Origin: JBFWUW01 sp050247075
Lineage (GTDB): Bacteria; Planctomycetota; Planctomycetia; Pirellulales; JBFWUW01
Assembly (NCBI GenBank): GCA_050247075.1
Contig: JBFWUW010000030.1
Span: forward strand, 10,707 to 74,706
Length of the DNA stretch: 64,000 bases
Reading direction: 5' to 3'
Below the pieces are notes generated by a model. The model had not been told where the DNA came from. It made no database searches and worked only from the letters and a program-made list of their open reading frames with translations. The position numbers and the translations under genes are program-made. Positions 36,441 through 46,400 of this stretch are shown here, in pieces. Each line of letters opens with the position of its first letter. Positions within the stretch are counted from its first letter, which is position 1.

Positions 36441-36724
36441 CGTACGCGTCGGGCTTTGCGCGCCGACGTGGCTTTTGCACGTCCAACGGGCGCGAAGCCC
36501 CCAAGCCGCCCAAGCATCGTCGTCCGCCGCGTGCTCGAACAGCATGGCCGTGGCGGGCGGTCGATCGGGCGAGTCACTTATTTCGGCTACCGTTGCCGGC
36601 TGGTTGGCCAAATTGAGAGCGAGTTCTTTCTCGCCGCTCCCTGGGCCGACCGGTATGCGTCACGGGGCCTATCCCTATTTTTGAAACGCGGTCGTCGCGC
36701 GGGGCGCTGTCGGTGCGCGCTAGG

Positions 36725-36753
36725 TTGTAGGAGCCGTCTCCGACGCCGATTGG
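36725..36753. repeat. Diverged TGTAGGAG REP-like unit
   Basis: TTGTAGGAGCCGTCTCCGAC followed by GCCGATTGG: the head and spacing of the 15086-type unit with substitutions in the palindrome. Confidence 0.6.
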
Positions 36754-36762
36754 CCACCATCC

Positions 36763-36883
36763 TTACCTGCACCACACCCCCGTGGTGGAACAGGTAACGC
36801 GATCGCGCGAACCAAATCCCACGCGAATTCCCACGGAACTACCCGATTGTTACCTGCACCACACCGTGAAATGGTGCAGGTAA
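36763..36883. repeat. Paired TTACCTGCACCA hairpins, unit 1
   Basis: Hairpin alpha (36763-36797): TTACCTGcACCAC..GTGGTggaACAGGTAA, imperfect arms. Hairpin beta (36850-36883): TTACCTGCACCA-10 nt-TGGTGCAGGTAA, perfect 12-bp arms. They are spaced 87 bp start to start. GGTAACGCGATCGCGCGAAC follows alpha and is identical in unit 2 at 37059-37178. Part of the gene-free stretch 36089-37376. Confidence 0.9.
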
Positions 36884-36917
36884 CGTGGAACGAGAACCTT
36901 CCAATCCCAACATCCGC

Positions 36918-36960
36918 ACCCCTCGCCCGGTACTCCGGGAGAGGGGATGGGGGTGAGGGC
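36918..36960. repeat. CCCTCGCCCGG..CCGGGAGAGGG repeat
   Basis: A GC-rich inverted repeat (CCCCTCGCCCGG then CCGGGAGAGGGG), followed by GGGGGTGAGGG. This looks like a generic dispersed repeat of GC-rich bacterial genomes, here wedged between the two hairpin units. Confidence 0.6.
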
Positions 36961-37058
36961 CGGCACCGCATTCGACGATCCATGCCCAGCAATCCCATCT
37001 CAAGAAACAAAATCCACGCGCGCTTCAAGCCGGCAATGCAGGAACTTGGTGGCTACGC

Positions 37059-37178
37059 TTACCTGCACCACGCCCCGTGGTGGAACAGGTAACGCGATCG
37101 CGCGAACCCAAAACCCCGCGATTCCCAAGAGAAGTACCTGTTTCTTACCTGCACCACACCGAAAAATGGTGCAGGTAA
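37059..37178. repeat. Paired TTACCTGCACCA hairpins, unit 2
   Basis: Hairpin alpha (37059-37092) and perfect hairpin beta (37145-37178, arms TTACCTGCACCA / TGGTGCAGGTAA). These have the same order, spacing (86 bp) and orientation as unit 1, 296 bp upstream. The beta loops differ (CACCGTGAAA versus CACCGAAAAA) while the stems are unchanged. Confidence 0.9.
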
Positions 37179-37229
37179 CGTGGAACAGGAATCGCCGAAC
37201 AATCGCATCGGAACCTGCCAATGGAACGC

Positions 37230-37248
37230 CGACTGTCGCCGACAGTCG
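37230..37248. promoter_or_regulatory. CGACTGTCG-C-CGACAGTCG palindrome, candidate TA operator
   Basis: A perfect 9-1-9 palindrome about 80 bp upstream of the proposed promoter of the toxin-antitoxin pair. Antitoxins commonly autorepress through such dyads, though usually nearer the -10, so the link is tentative. Confidence 0.35.
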
Positions 37249-37306
37249 ATGGCCCCTTCAAACGAGGATTGTCGAATTCGTACCAGACCCGGCGGACGGT
37301 TTAGAA

Positions 37307-37335
37307 TTGTTTGGCAATTGCCTTTATCCTACAAT
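37307..37335 (+). promoter_or_regulatory. Candidate sigma70-type promoter of the toxin-antitoxin pair
   Basis: TTGTTT (37307-37312), a 17-nt spacer and TACAAT (37330-37335), about 40 bp before the antitoxin start. The dyad AATTG-TTTGG-CAATT (37305-37319) overlaps the -35 and is a second operator candidate. Confidence 0.5.
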
Positions 37336-37376
37336 GGAAGGTGTTCAGAGCATGAACCGGCATGAAGAGGCTTTAC

Positions 37377-37580
37377 ATGAGTTCCATCACGGACATAGAA
37401 GCCGCGATTGAGCAGTTGCCGCCATCGGAAGTAGAGCAACTGGCCCTCTGGCTGGAGAGATTTCGCGCACGGCGAACCGCGGCCGTGCCCATTTCCGCCT
37501 GGCTGGCGAGCGCTCGCGGCACCGCGCGGCCAGGCGTGACCACGGCTGGAGTGATGGCGCTCACGCGCGGTGAGGAATGA
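37377..37580 (+). CDS. Putative antitoxin of a VapBC-type pair
   Basis: A 67-residue protein starting MSSITDIEAAIEQLPPSE, helical and Leu/Glu-rich (EQLALWLERFRA), with a flexible C-terminal tail (TRGEE). This matches short antitoxins encoded directly before PIN toxins; the N-terminal IEAAIEQLPPSEVEQLALWL motif is common in such proteins. The ATG at 37377 has GAAGAGG about 6 nt upstream and is preferred over the ATG at 37362. Its stop overlaps the toxin start by 4 bp. The role, toxin neutralisation and autorepression, is inferred from context. Confidence 0.8.
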   Translation: MSSITDIEAAIEQLPPSEVEQLALWLERFRARRTAAVPISAWLASARGTARPGVTTAGVMALTRGEE

Positions 37581-37981
37581 GCGGTTTCCTGTTCGATGCG
37601 AATGTGCTACTCGATATTGCCACCGACGACGCAACCTGGCTGGCCTGGTCGGAGGGGCAGTTACAAGTTGCCGCCGCGCAAGGACCGATCCTGATCAATC
37701 CGATTATCTACTCCGAACTTGCCCCAGCTTTCGCGACGCGATCCGACCTCGACCGCTGGCTCGATCCGGCTATCTTTCGGCGGCTCCCGCTGCCATACGA
37801 CGCGGGTTGGCTGGCCGCGGAAGCCTTCGTCAAATACCGGCGAGCGGGTGGCATCAAGAGTTCACCTCTTCCAGATTTCTACATCGGTGCGCACGCTGAA
37901 GTCGAGCGGCTCACGTTGGTGACGCGCGATGCCGCACGGTATCGCACGTACTTTCCAGGTGTTGCGCTGATCACTCCCTAG
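37577..37981 (+). CDS. PIN-domain ribonuclease toxin (VapC-like)
   Basis: A 134-residue PIN-domain protein. FLFDANVLLDIA at the N-terminus carries the first catalytic aspartates, YSELAPAF the conserved Glu, and LPDFYIGAHAEV and LVTRDAARYRTYFPGV the C-terminal acidic residues and strand. Length and gene order (antitoxin first, ATGA overlap) fit a type II VapBC toxin that cleaves tRNA or rRNA. All expected acidic residues are present, so it is probably active. It lies in the accessory stretch next to palindromic repeats. Confidence 0.9.
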   Translation: MSGFLFDANVLLDIATDDATWLAWSEGQLQVAAAQGPILINPIIYSELAPAFATRSDLDRWLDPAIFRRLPLPYDAGWLAAEAFVKYRRAGGIKSSPLPDFYIGAHAEVERLTLVTRDAARYRTYFPGVALITP

Positions 37982-38229
37982 AGCCGCCATGATTCAAGGT
38001 TCGACTTCGCATTTCGGGAGGCTAATTTCGCCGCGAGCAGGGCCAGTCCGCCACATAACCGCGATGTTCTTGGTTGGCTGGCTCAAACCGCGATATTTGC
38101 CGGTTTTTTGGCGGTTAAAGGCCGTTCGCAGCAGTGCTATCGGTGTTCCAATCAGATTGACACAGCATGGTTCGCGTTGATAATCTAAATGGGTGGTAAA
38201 CGCCTTACGCGCAGAGGGAGATCGCAGCG

Positions 38230-39495
38230 ATGACTGGCTCCATGATCCTTGGGTTGGAAAAGTCCGTTCGCGGCACGTTGCTGGGGGTTTGCACCCTGCT
38301 GGCGATGGCTGTTGGCTGGCCGTCCTCCGCCGGTTACGCCGCCGATGCGCCGATTGAAGATGCTGGAGTCCTCAAGAAGCTGCACCGCCGGTTGAGTTCG
38401 CTCAATATCGACCTCAGCGACATGCGCAGCTCTGGTGAAATCACCGACCAGGCCAAGTTCAAGGATTTCTTCAACGGGGCGCTCGATGTCATTCGTTCGC
38501 CGGCCAATGATGACTTTCCCAAGTATCGCGTCCAATACTTCAGCAAGCCGCTGCAGCAGTCGGGGAATGCTCCCAGCAAGGCTTTTCACGACGAACTCAA
38601 CAAGTTCTTGCTAGAGAATTGCCCCAAGCTGGCGGAAGACCCCGCGCTCACGCCGGCATCGCAAATCAACGCCGCCATAATTCTGGCCGACCTGAACAGC
38701 AAGGAACTGGCCGTTGGCGGACGCGGAACGGTTGTACCTTTGGCGGCGGCTCTGCCCGTGTTGATGGATCTGTACAAAACTGGCAAGTCCGAGGCCGTCC
38801 GCGCGGTCGCGCTGGCCGGCATGGTCCGCCATGCCGAAGGGGGCAGCATGTCCAAGGACATGCAATCCAAGGTCGGCGACGAAATGCTCAAGACTCTGGC
38901 CACGGCTACACCCCCCAAGGGCCGCTCCGCCGATGCGCAATTGTGGTTTCGCCGCCGGGCGTGTGAAGCGCTGGGCTACATTGGCGACCCCGGTGATGGC
39001 AACGACCCCTCCGCCGTGGTCAAGGCGCTCACCGCCACCATTGCCGCGGGCGGAGAGAGCCGGTTGTTGCCCCTCCGCTGCGATGCAGCCAACGCCCTGG
39101 CCAAACTGAAAATCACGCCCGCCCTGAATGTGAACTACGCGCAACTGGGCGGTTTGCTGGCGCAGTTGGCTGTCGATGTGGCCCGCGACGAAACGGTCAC
39201 CACGCAGGCCGGCTTGCGGTCGATGATCGTGCCGGTGGATAACGCACTGCACGGCACGTTGGCTACCCAGCGATTGGCGGACGCCAAGCGGCTAGCTCCT
39301 GGCGGTTTGACAACGTTGGCCGCGGGTACGCCGCATGAGGAATACATCAAGAGCCTGGCCGATCAGCTCCAGCCCATGATCGACCTGACCTTGGCCGATG
39401 ACTTCAGCCTGGAACAGGCCCGCAAGGATGCCGACGACTTGGAAACCTGGATTGGCGACAATCCGGTTGACGGCGAGGCCGTGGCCGCCAATTAG
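38230..39495 (+). CDS. Secreted HEAT-repeat-like helical protein
   Basis: A 421-residue protein with a signal peptide ending around SSAGYAADA (residues ~15-39). The rest is helical and resembles HEAT/armadillo repeats (AVRAVALAGMVRHAEGG, RRRACEALGYIGDPGDGND, CDAANALAKLKI). The start is supported by AGAGGGAG 9 nt upstream. No enzymatic motif is seen. It is followed after 14 nt by a second HEAT protein, likely an operon. A function in envelope scaffolding is possible, but this is inference. Confidence 0.8.
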   Translation: MTGSMILGLEKSVRGTLLGVCTLLAMAVGWPSSAGYAADAPIEDAGVLKKLHRRLSSLNIDLSDMRSSGEITDQAKFKDFFNGALDVIRSPANDDFPKYRVQYFSKPLQQSGNAPSKAFHDELNKFLLENCPKLAEDPALTPASQINAAIILADLNSKELAVGGRGTVVPLAAALPVLMDLYKTGKSEAVRAVALAGMVRHAEGGSMSKDMQSKVGDEMLKTLATATPPKGRSADAQLWFRRRACEALGYIGDPGDGNDPSAVVKALTATIAAGGESRLLPLRCDAANALAKLKITPALNVNYAQLGGLLAQLAVDVARDETVTTQAGLRSMIVPVDNALHGTLATQRLADAKRLAPGGLTTLAAGTPHEEYIKSLADQLQPMIDLTLADDFSLEQARKDADDLETWIGDNPVDGEAVAAN

Positions 39496-39509
39496 CAAAC
39501 ACGAGCAAG

Positions 39510-41783
39510 ATGCTCTGGAACTATCCGCGGCTTGCCGCGGGGCAAAAGGATTTGCCCTTGAACGAACTTCCTCTCAGCCAACGGCCCCAGCTTCTTTGGG
39601 ACGCGCTCGCGCGCGGGAATAAGCCCGCGACAGCCGTTCAGTCCTTGGCCTATCGCTGCCTGATCGCGGTTGTGGCAGCCGCAATCCTACCGGGCTGTGA
39701 AATGCTTTCGTGGAACTCTCCCCAAGAGGTGGCGGCCACGACTGCCGTCGAGAGCAGTTCCACGGCAGCGCTCGATAATGTCAATTGGGTACAGGCCGTT
39801 GAAGCCTCTAGCGATTGGTCCTCTTCGCCGTCGTCCGCAACGGGGCCAGGATATCGCTGGCGGAATCCGGCTCTCGAGGCCCTGCGCGATACGCCCGCCA
39901 TGCGCAAGGAGTTGAACGCAGCCGCCGCCGGCAAAGATGCCATCCGGGCGGCAAACGCCGCGATGGTCCTTGCGCGTTGGCAGGCGGACGTCCCGGTCGC
40001 CCCATTGGCGGCCGCGGTACGTAATATCGAGATCAAGCTTGCCATGCGGCAAGCCGCGGCCGAGTCCCTGGGCCGTCTCAACGAAAAAGCAGCCTTGCTG
40101 GCCATCAGCGAATGCCTGGATGAGCTGGGCCGGTTCGAGGGGGAAGGCCAAGCCCGTTATCTGCCGGAGGTCCATGCCGAACTGTTGCGCGGATTGGCCC
40201 GCCAAGAGAATGCCACGGACAATCCGCATCTGCTGGCGGCGCTTCGTTCACCCGCCGCACCGGCGAGGTTGGCGGCTTTGTCGGCCTGGAGGTCGTCGCC
40301 GGCGGAAGTTGCCGAAAGCGTGCTGGACATGCGGCACGATCCTGACTCTTCGGTACGTTGCGAGCTGCTGCAAATCTTGGCCCAGCGCGAGGATTCGTCC
40401 GCCGAGGAATTCGCCACTGCCGCCTTGACCGATGCCGACTTGCGAGTCCGCCGCCAGGCTATCGCCGCGCTAGGCGAGATTGGCGGAGAGGCGGCCCGCG
40501 CGCGGCTGCAAAAGCTGACACGCGAACAGCCCGAATTGGTCCGCGTCGCGGCGGTAGCGGCGTTATCGCAGGCGGGCGATTTGCCGGGCGTACTGGATCG
40601 TGCGGCCGATGAATCTTGGGCGGTGCGGTTGACGGTGGCACAAGCTTTGGCCCAGCACCCCGAGCCAGCCGCGCTGACGGCTGCGCGGCAAATGGCACAA
40701 GATGCCAGCACCCAGGTCCAGCAGCAGTTGGTGGAGTCGATGGAGGAATGGCCCCTGGAACAGGCCGGGCTGGTGCTGCTGGACGTGGTGGAGTTTGGCG
40801 GCTACACCGCCCGCAAACTCTCCGTGGAGCAACTCAGGCGGCGCTGGGATGTAGTCCAGGGCTTTCCCGCCGATGCCCCCCAGCCGCGCCGTGATGAAGT
40901 GCTGGCCCAGTATCGGCAAGAATGGTCCCGGCAATTCCCGGCCCGTTCGATGCCTTCCGCCACGGCGGCGGCCGCCGAGATTCTCCAGCAGCCAGTGTCG
41001 GCCGATACGCCCGCGGACCAGCCCGATGCGGCCCAGGCGTTCATCGACTCGCTGCAATCGCCGCGCTTGGAAGACCGCCGCGGAGCCGCCGCACGCCTGG
41101 CCGAAGAGTCACGGCGGCAGCCATTGTCCGCCGCCGCGGTGGAGCGCATCGTCGAAACGTCGCAAGCCGAGCCCGACGCCGCCGTGTTTCGCGACTTGTT
41201 GACTGCAGTGGAAAGTAACGCGGGCGAGCCCGCCTTGCGGTTGGCGCTGGCTGGCCTGAGCCATCCTCACAGTGATATCCGCCGCCGCGGTTGCGACCAT
41301 CTGCGGCTACACGGCGGCCGGCAACACGCCAGCGCCTTGCTGCCGGCGTTGGAAGACGACGACCAGGTGGTGGTTCGCGCGGCGGTCTTGGCGCTGGGGC
41401 GCATCGGCCGGGCCGAGGATGCCGAGGCGATTGCACCGCTGACCGCCGCCGACAGCCATTCGCTGCGGCTCGATGCCGCGGCGGCTTTGTGCCGGCTAGG
41501 TTCGTCCACGGGCAAAACCGCGCTGGAGCGATTGGCACACGACCGCGATGCCGAGATCCGCCGCCGCACGGCCACGCTGCTGGGCGAACTGGGCGATCCG
41601 GCCGCGTTGGCCCTGCTGGTGGCGATGCTCGACGACCGCCTGGGTGTCGAGCAGGCCGCGCTTGTCAGCCTGGAACAGATTGTCGGCCGCGACGTAACCG
41701 CTGTTCCCGACAGCCCTCCCCTGAGCCTGGCGGAACGCATTGACGGTTGGAAGAAGTGGTGGCGCGAGCAAGCCCAGCCCTAA
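39510..41783 (+). CDS. HEAT-repeat lipoprotein
   Basis: A 757-residue protein. A lipobox AAAILPGC (Cys63) follows the hydrophobic stretch LIAVVAAAIL. The ~45-residue hydrophilic N-terminus before it is unusual, so the real start may be the TTG that opens LAYRCLIAVV (codon 46). The mature part is mostly HEAT repeats in two blocks, ~110-400 and ~510-740 (RRQAIAALGEIGGEAARARLQKL, HDRDAEIRRRTATLLGELGDPAALALL). It ends EQIVGRDVTAVPDSPPLSLAERIDGWKKWW, a tail frequently seen in planctomycete HEAT proteins (given as two motifs: EQIVGRDVTAV and RIDGWKKWW). Function is unknown. Confidence 0.8.
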   Translation: MLWNYPRLAAGQKDLPLNELPLSQRPQLLWDALARGNKPATAVQSLAYRCLIAVVAAAILPGCEMLSWNSPQEVAATTAVESSSTAALDNVNWVQAVEASSDWSSSPSSATGPGYRWRNPALEALRDTPAMRKELNAAAAGKDAIRAANAAMVLARWQADVPVAPLAAAVRNIEIKLAMRQAAAESLGRLNEKAALLAISECLDELGRFEGEGQARYLPEVHAELLRGLARQENATDNPHLLAALRSPAAPARLAALSAWRSSPAEVAESVLDMRHDPDSSVRCELLQILAQREDSSAEEFATAALTDADLRVRRQAIAALGEIGGEAARARLQKLTREQPELVRVAAVAALSQAGDLPGVLDRAADESWAVRLTVAQALAQHPEPAALTAARQMAQDASTQVQQQLVESMEEWPLEQAGLVLLDVVEFGGYTARKLSVEQLRRRWDVVQGFPADAPQPRRDEVLAQYRQEWSRQFPARSMPSATAAAAEILQQPVSADTPADQPDAAQAFIDSLQSPRLEDRRGAAARLAEESRRQPLSAAAVERIVETSQAEPDAAVFRDLLTAVESNAGEPALRLALAGLSHPHSDIRRRGCDHLRLHGGRQHASALLPALEDDDQVVVRAAVLALGRIGRAEDAEAIAPLTAADSHSLRLDAAAALCRLGSSTGKTALERLAHDRDAEIRRRTATLLGELGDPAALALLVAMLDDRLGVEQAALVSLEQIVGRDVTAVPDSPPLSLAERIDGWKKWWREQAQP

Positions 41784-41813
41784 CCGCGGCCGTGTACGTC
41801 GAGCAGCGGGAGC

Positions 41814-43292
41814 CTAGTGCGCGGCTGGAATGTAGTTCAGCGTGTAGTATGCTTCTTTGTGCAGCAGCGGAAAGCCCGCGGCCGAGCGAACGCCGTCGAC
41901 GTGCAATTCGTGAACGTGTCCCTCTTGCAGCCCCTGCACCGTTAGCCGCACGCTCAGCCCGTCGTCGGCAACGACGGCTTTGGCGATGGCCGGCGTGGTG
42001 GCGTCTACTTCCGGGCTGCCATAAGAGGCTTGATAAATATAGGTGTACGTTGACATGTTATACGAGGCCAGGTCGCCAGCCGTTTGGCGGTCGGCTGGTT
42101 GGGTGAAAGTCAGCTCAAACCCGTCTGGTTTGGCCCGCATTTCGTGGATTTCAAAAGGGACTTTGCCGGTCCAGTCCATGCGTTCCACGGCAAACGGCTT
42201 GTTGCCGCGCGAGCCCCAACCGCGATTGGTGCCGCCAACGAACATGCTGCCCGCCTCCGTCAGGTCCATCGGCAAGGTGCCCGAACTGAACCCCTCGCGA
42301 AACGGAAAGCAGGCCCCTTGGAAGTGTCCATTCACCTGTTCCAGGTAGCACCGCATGACCGTGCTGTACGATTGATCGCCGACGAACATCTGCCCGGCAA
42401 ACGGGCCAAACTTTCCGGCCGACGTATCGCACGTGACGCCGCTGGCCGACTGGCCCATCTTCTTGTAGGGAAAGAGGATCGCCGGCGGTTCGAACTCCGG
42501 AATCTTCTTGGCTTCCGTCATGATCCGACTGCCGCTTGCGGGCTCTTGGGGCTTTTCTCCCATCGCCTCTTTCGCCAGATCGTACCACTTGAAACCGCCC
42601 GGATGGCCCACGAACTTGCCGGGCCGCAAATGCTTGAGCGTGCAGGTGCCGTTCCAGGGGCCTTGGTTGTCCGTGTAAAACACCTCGCCATTGGCGTCGA
42701 AGCCCATGCCGCCCGGTGAACGTACGCCGCTGGTGGTGGGCGTCAGCCGGCCATCGGCCGAGACCCGCACGCACCATCCGCGGTACTTGCAGTTGCTGTC
42801 AAACGAACCGGTCAAGCAAAGCGTGACCCAGATGTTCCCCTCGCGGTCGAACTTGGTTCCAAAGGCGTATTCGTGGTAATCGCCCGACACTTCCCAACCG
42901 TCGTTGACAACCTCGAACAGGTCGGCCACGCCGTCGCCATCGGTATCTTTCAACCGCGAGACATCGGTGCGCTGCGTGACGTACAGCCAGCCGTCGCGTT
43001 CGGCCAGCCCCAGCACTTCGTGCAGGCCGTGGGCAAACCGCGAGAATTTTCCGGCGTGGACCTCCTTGGCATAGGGGTCGGAGATCAGCCAGACCTCGCC
43101 ACGGCGAGAAGAGACCGCCAGCTTGCCGCCCGGCAACATCTGAAACGCGCCTGCCTCCAGCACCACTTCTTCGGGAATTTCAAACGTCGTGATCGGGTAG
43201 TAATCGGCCTCCGTGGGATTGGCGTCATCCGCCCCAACGCTACCGACGTGTGACGCAAACAGAATCAAAGTAAGGAGAGCGAGGCGACGCAT
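41814..43292 (-). CDS. Secreted PVC-type beta-propeller (sugar-dehydrogenase-like)
   Basis: A 492-residue exported protein starting MRRLALLTLILFASHVGSV (signal ~1-22). The propeller blades resemble the quinoprotein/PVC dehydrogenase type (GGKLAVSSRRGEVWLISD, DTDGDGVADLFEVV, GFDANGEVFYTDNQG, FVGDQSYSTVMRCYLEQVNG). There is a C-terminal Ig-like/heme-protein-associated region (QGLQEGHVHELHVDGV). No CXXCH is present, so electrons would leave through a partner, presumably the adjacent penta-haem protein encoded just upstream on the same strand (116 nt gap). The start at 43292 gives a proper signal peptide; the longer ORF does not. Confidence 0.82.
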   Translation of the reverse strand: MRRLALLTLILFASHVGSVGADDANPTEADYYPITTFEIPEEVVLEAGAFQMLPGGKLAVSSRRGEVWLISDPYAKEVHAGKFSRFAHGLHEVLGLAERDGWLYVTQRTDVSRLKDTDGDGVADLFEVVNDGWEVSGDYHEYAFGTKFDREGNIWVTLCLTGSFDSNCKYRGWCVRVSADGRLTPTTSGVRSPGGMGFDANGEVFYTDNQGPWNGTCTLKHLRPGKFVGHPGGFKWYDLAKEAMGEKPQEPASGSRIMTEAKKIPEFEPPAILFPYKKMGQSASGVTCDTSAGKFGPFAGQMFVGDQSYSTVMRCYLEQVNGHFQGACFPFREGFSSGTLPMDLTEAGSMFVGGTNRGWGSRGNKPFAVERMDWTGKVPFEIHEMRAKPDGFELTFTQPADRQTAGDLASYNMSTYTYIYQASYGSPEVDATTPAIAKAVVADDGLSVRLTVQGLQEGHVHELHVDGVRSAAGFPLLHKEAYYTLNYIPAAH

Positions 43293-43408
43293 GATAGTGT
43301 CCAGTCGGTGATTCGGGGTTACGAATTTTTTGGGAGATGTTGAGGATTGATTGAATGCCATGCACGCGGCACGAATACGCCCTCCGGCCAAATCGCCATG
43401 AACGCTGC

Positions 43409-46400
43409 CTACCACGCTATTTCCTCCACAATCTCCGCCGTGCCGTTGGTAAAAGTGACGGGCAACAACAACTCCACGTTGTCGCCGGCTTGCCGCAGTG
43501 TCGGTGTGGCGCCCCCCGCTGACAGGCGAATGCGAACAAGCTCGTTCAGCAAGAACGAGCCGTTCTCTTGGCGTTCAATCTTTTTGCCTACCAGACGGAA
43601 ATAGACGTTCTTAACATCGCTGGCGGCCGACAAGGCCAGCGTCCGTTTGAATCCCGTGCCGCTATCTTTTGGGACCGGCTGGCAAAAGTCCTCCACCGTG
43701 TAGCCGTCGGCCGCGTACTTGAAGCGGGGGCGGCCTTGCTTGTCGGTCTGGTATCCCAAGAACTTGTACCCGCGTTCCTTGGCCGACTCTTGCGGCCACT
43801 CCGCTTGCAACGATTCCAGCTTGGCCAGCGGAGCCGATTCCTCGAGCCGCACGATATTATCACCCAGTGGCCGCTGGAACCCGTTGCCGCGCCCTTGCCA
43901 GTGCAGTCCGGCGTCGATGAAGCGGCCCTGCCAGATAAAAGCCAGGTTGAACTGGTTGGCATCCCAAGCCAGGTGGGCTTTCTCCGGGTAGCCCACGGCA
44001 ATGCCCCGTGTCAGCCCGTCGATGAAATTGCGATACAGAATCGGTTCCGAGTCGGGCTTGAGTTCGATCACGTTGGCAATCAGGCCCTCGGGCAGGCCGG
44101 CCCGGTCGCCATCCTTCAGGTAGGTCCAAACCGCCGCCAGTTGCTCTCGCGGATTCCCGTCGTAGACATCCTTCACCAGGGCCTGCCCGTTGGGGAAGCC
44201 GGTCGGCATGCGGGTGCCGGGCCGATAAGCCTGCGGGTTGTACATGTATCGCAAGAACCAATCCTCGCGGAGCCTGCGCGTCATGGTCTGCATGTTGAGC
44301 GCCTGAATGCCGGTTGCCCGATGCTGGCCAAACGTGTGGCATTTGATGCAACCCAAGGCTTTGTCCCCCACCAGCAGCCGTCCGGTGGCTTTGGCCTTGT
44401 TCTCAGGTTCAGGCAGCGTGGGGGCGGGTTCTTCTGGTTGGCGGTCGGCGGCAATCAGCGCTGGCACCAGATGGCCTACGTTTTGCAAGCCGAACTTGGG
44501 CATGCGAGCGTGCATGTAAGGCCGGTCCGTCGCGCCGTTTTGCAGAACGTGCCGCAGCCAGTCATCGTTGAGCTTGTCCCCCACGCCGTCGAGCGGCGGA
44601 GGCACGCGGCCTTCGTCCCCCATCTCGGGAATGGCCGACACGAACAGCGGGTTCCGTTCACGCTCTGGTCCGCCGACGTTGGCCCGTGCGTGGCAGGCGT
44701 AGCAATTGAAGGCGGCCAGCGTGTGGGCAATTTGTTGTTGAGGCGACGGCTCTTGATCGGTGGTAGCCGCGCTTAAAGCCGCCACCAGCGCGGCCCGTTG
44801 CGGTGCGTTGAGATCAAACCGCGGGATCGGCCCATCCAGTCCCAACACACCGGCTGGTTCCATCGCCAGGCAACCCTGGTCGGCGTGCAGTTCTTTCAGC
44901 GGTTTGGGCATGAGCTTGGAAACAATCGGCTGGCCATTTTGTTTCATGTCGTGGCAATTGGCGCATCCCAGCGAAGCAAAAAGCTCTCGCCCCTGGGCGA
45001 CCTGATCCGGATTGAAGGTAAATGGCGGTTTGCTCCCCGGCGGCGGCGGGGGGGGCGGCGGATTGCCGGCTTCCGTCATCGACAGCAACCGCGCTGCATC
45101 TTGCCGCGGCAAGCCCGGCCCTTCGACTTCCAACTCCAAGGTCCATTCGCCACCACCTTGGATGTAATCGACGCGGACCGTATGAACACCCTTGGTTAGC
45201 AATGCCTTGCCGCTGTTGACCGTGTGAGGATGGACGCCGTCGGAATCGGCCACCTTTTTGCCGTCGATGAACAGCAGGCTGCCGTCGTCCGAGCCAAGAT
45301 GAAAGGTGTACTCGCCCGCCCCCTTGGCCGTGAAGAAACCGTCGAACCGCACGCCAAAGTCATTCGTCCGTCCGGCCACGTTCAGGTCCAGTCCGGCGCA
45401 TTCGCCCATCTCCAGCGGCGTTAACTCGCCAAAGTCGGGCACGCTGGCCCAACTTCCGGCGTAAGACTTAAACTTGAGATTGGGGTTCTTGGGCAGCACC
45501 TTGGTATCGCCGATCAAGAAACAGGCCAGGTCGCGAGGACCGTTTCCATCCAAGTTGAAGGCCGGCATGCGGCCCGACGGGCGAACCTTGTGCGGATCTT
45601 GCAAGAACGCCATCAGACTGCCGATGGTGTACTTGTCGCCTAATCCGGCTAGTGGCACCGTCGTGGCCAGGTTGACGGGCTGGTTGTCGCGGCGCGAGGC
45701 ATGACAGGCGGTGCAGCCAATTTCGTGGAACAACCGATCACCGTTCTTGGCAGCCTGGTTATCGCCATGCGTTTGCGGCGGCTCGGCGGTCGAAACCAAA
45801 AAATTCACCAATGCGGAGGCGGCCGCGGCACGTTGCTCCTCCGGCAACGCCGCCAGCACATGCGGCATGGTTGTACCCGGCTTGACCTCGTGAGGGTCGG
45901 TCAAAAACCGCAGCAAATAATCGGCCTGTACGCGGCGGCCAACCTCGTCCAACACGGGGGCTTTGCGCGGCAAGAGGTGCGCGGCAAGAGGCCCCTCCGC
46001 CCGATGGCAAGCGATACAGTTCAACTCGCCCAGCAGCAGTTGCCCCCCGGCCACTTCATCGCCCCCAGCCAGGCCGTGGAACCGCTCGAAGCCAGGCACG
46101 ATCGGTCGCCGGGCCTCTTGCTGGGCATTTCGCGGCAAGACCCACAGATTACGGTAGCGCACCGCGTTGCCGTGGTCTTGCAGATAGATCGGCCCTGCTT
46201 CCGGACCTTCCGCCAATGGCGCGGCCCTGGTGCTGGTGGGTAGTTCAACATCGCGATGGATCACCACACCGTTGTGCCGCACCGTGACCTGGGCGTGGGA
46301 GATCTTCTGGCCCGCGTTGTCATAACGGGCGGCGGTAAATTCGACGTCATACGTCTGCCAGGCCAGTGGCGGAAAGCACATATTCACGTCGGGTGCTTTG

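Noticed and set aside
36414..36797. ORFs of 127 and 111 residues in the gene-free stretch
   Set aside because: They run into repeat hairpins, are Arg/Ala-rich and match no family.
37989..38180. 63-residue ORF after the toxin gene
   Set aside because: No SD and no recognisable pattern; it is probably a chance ORF.
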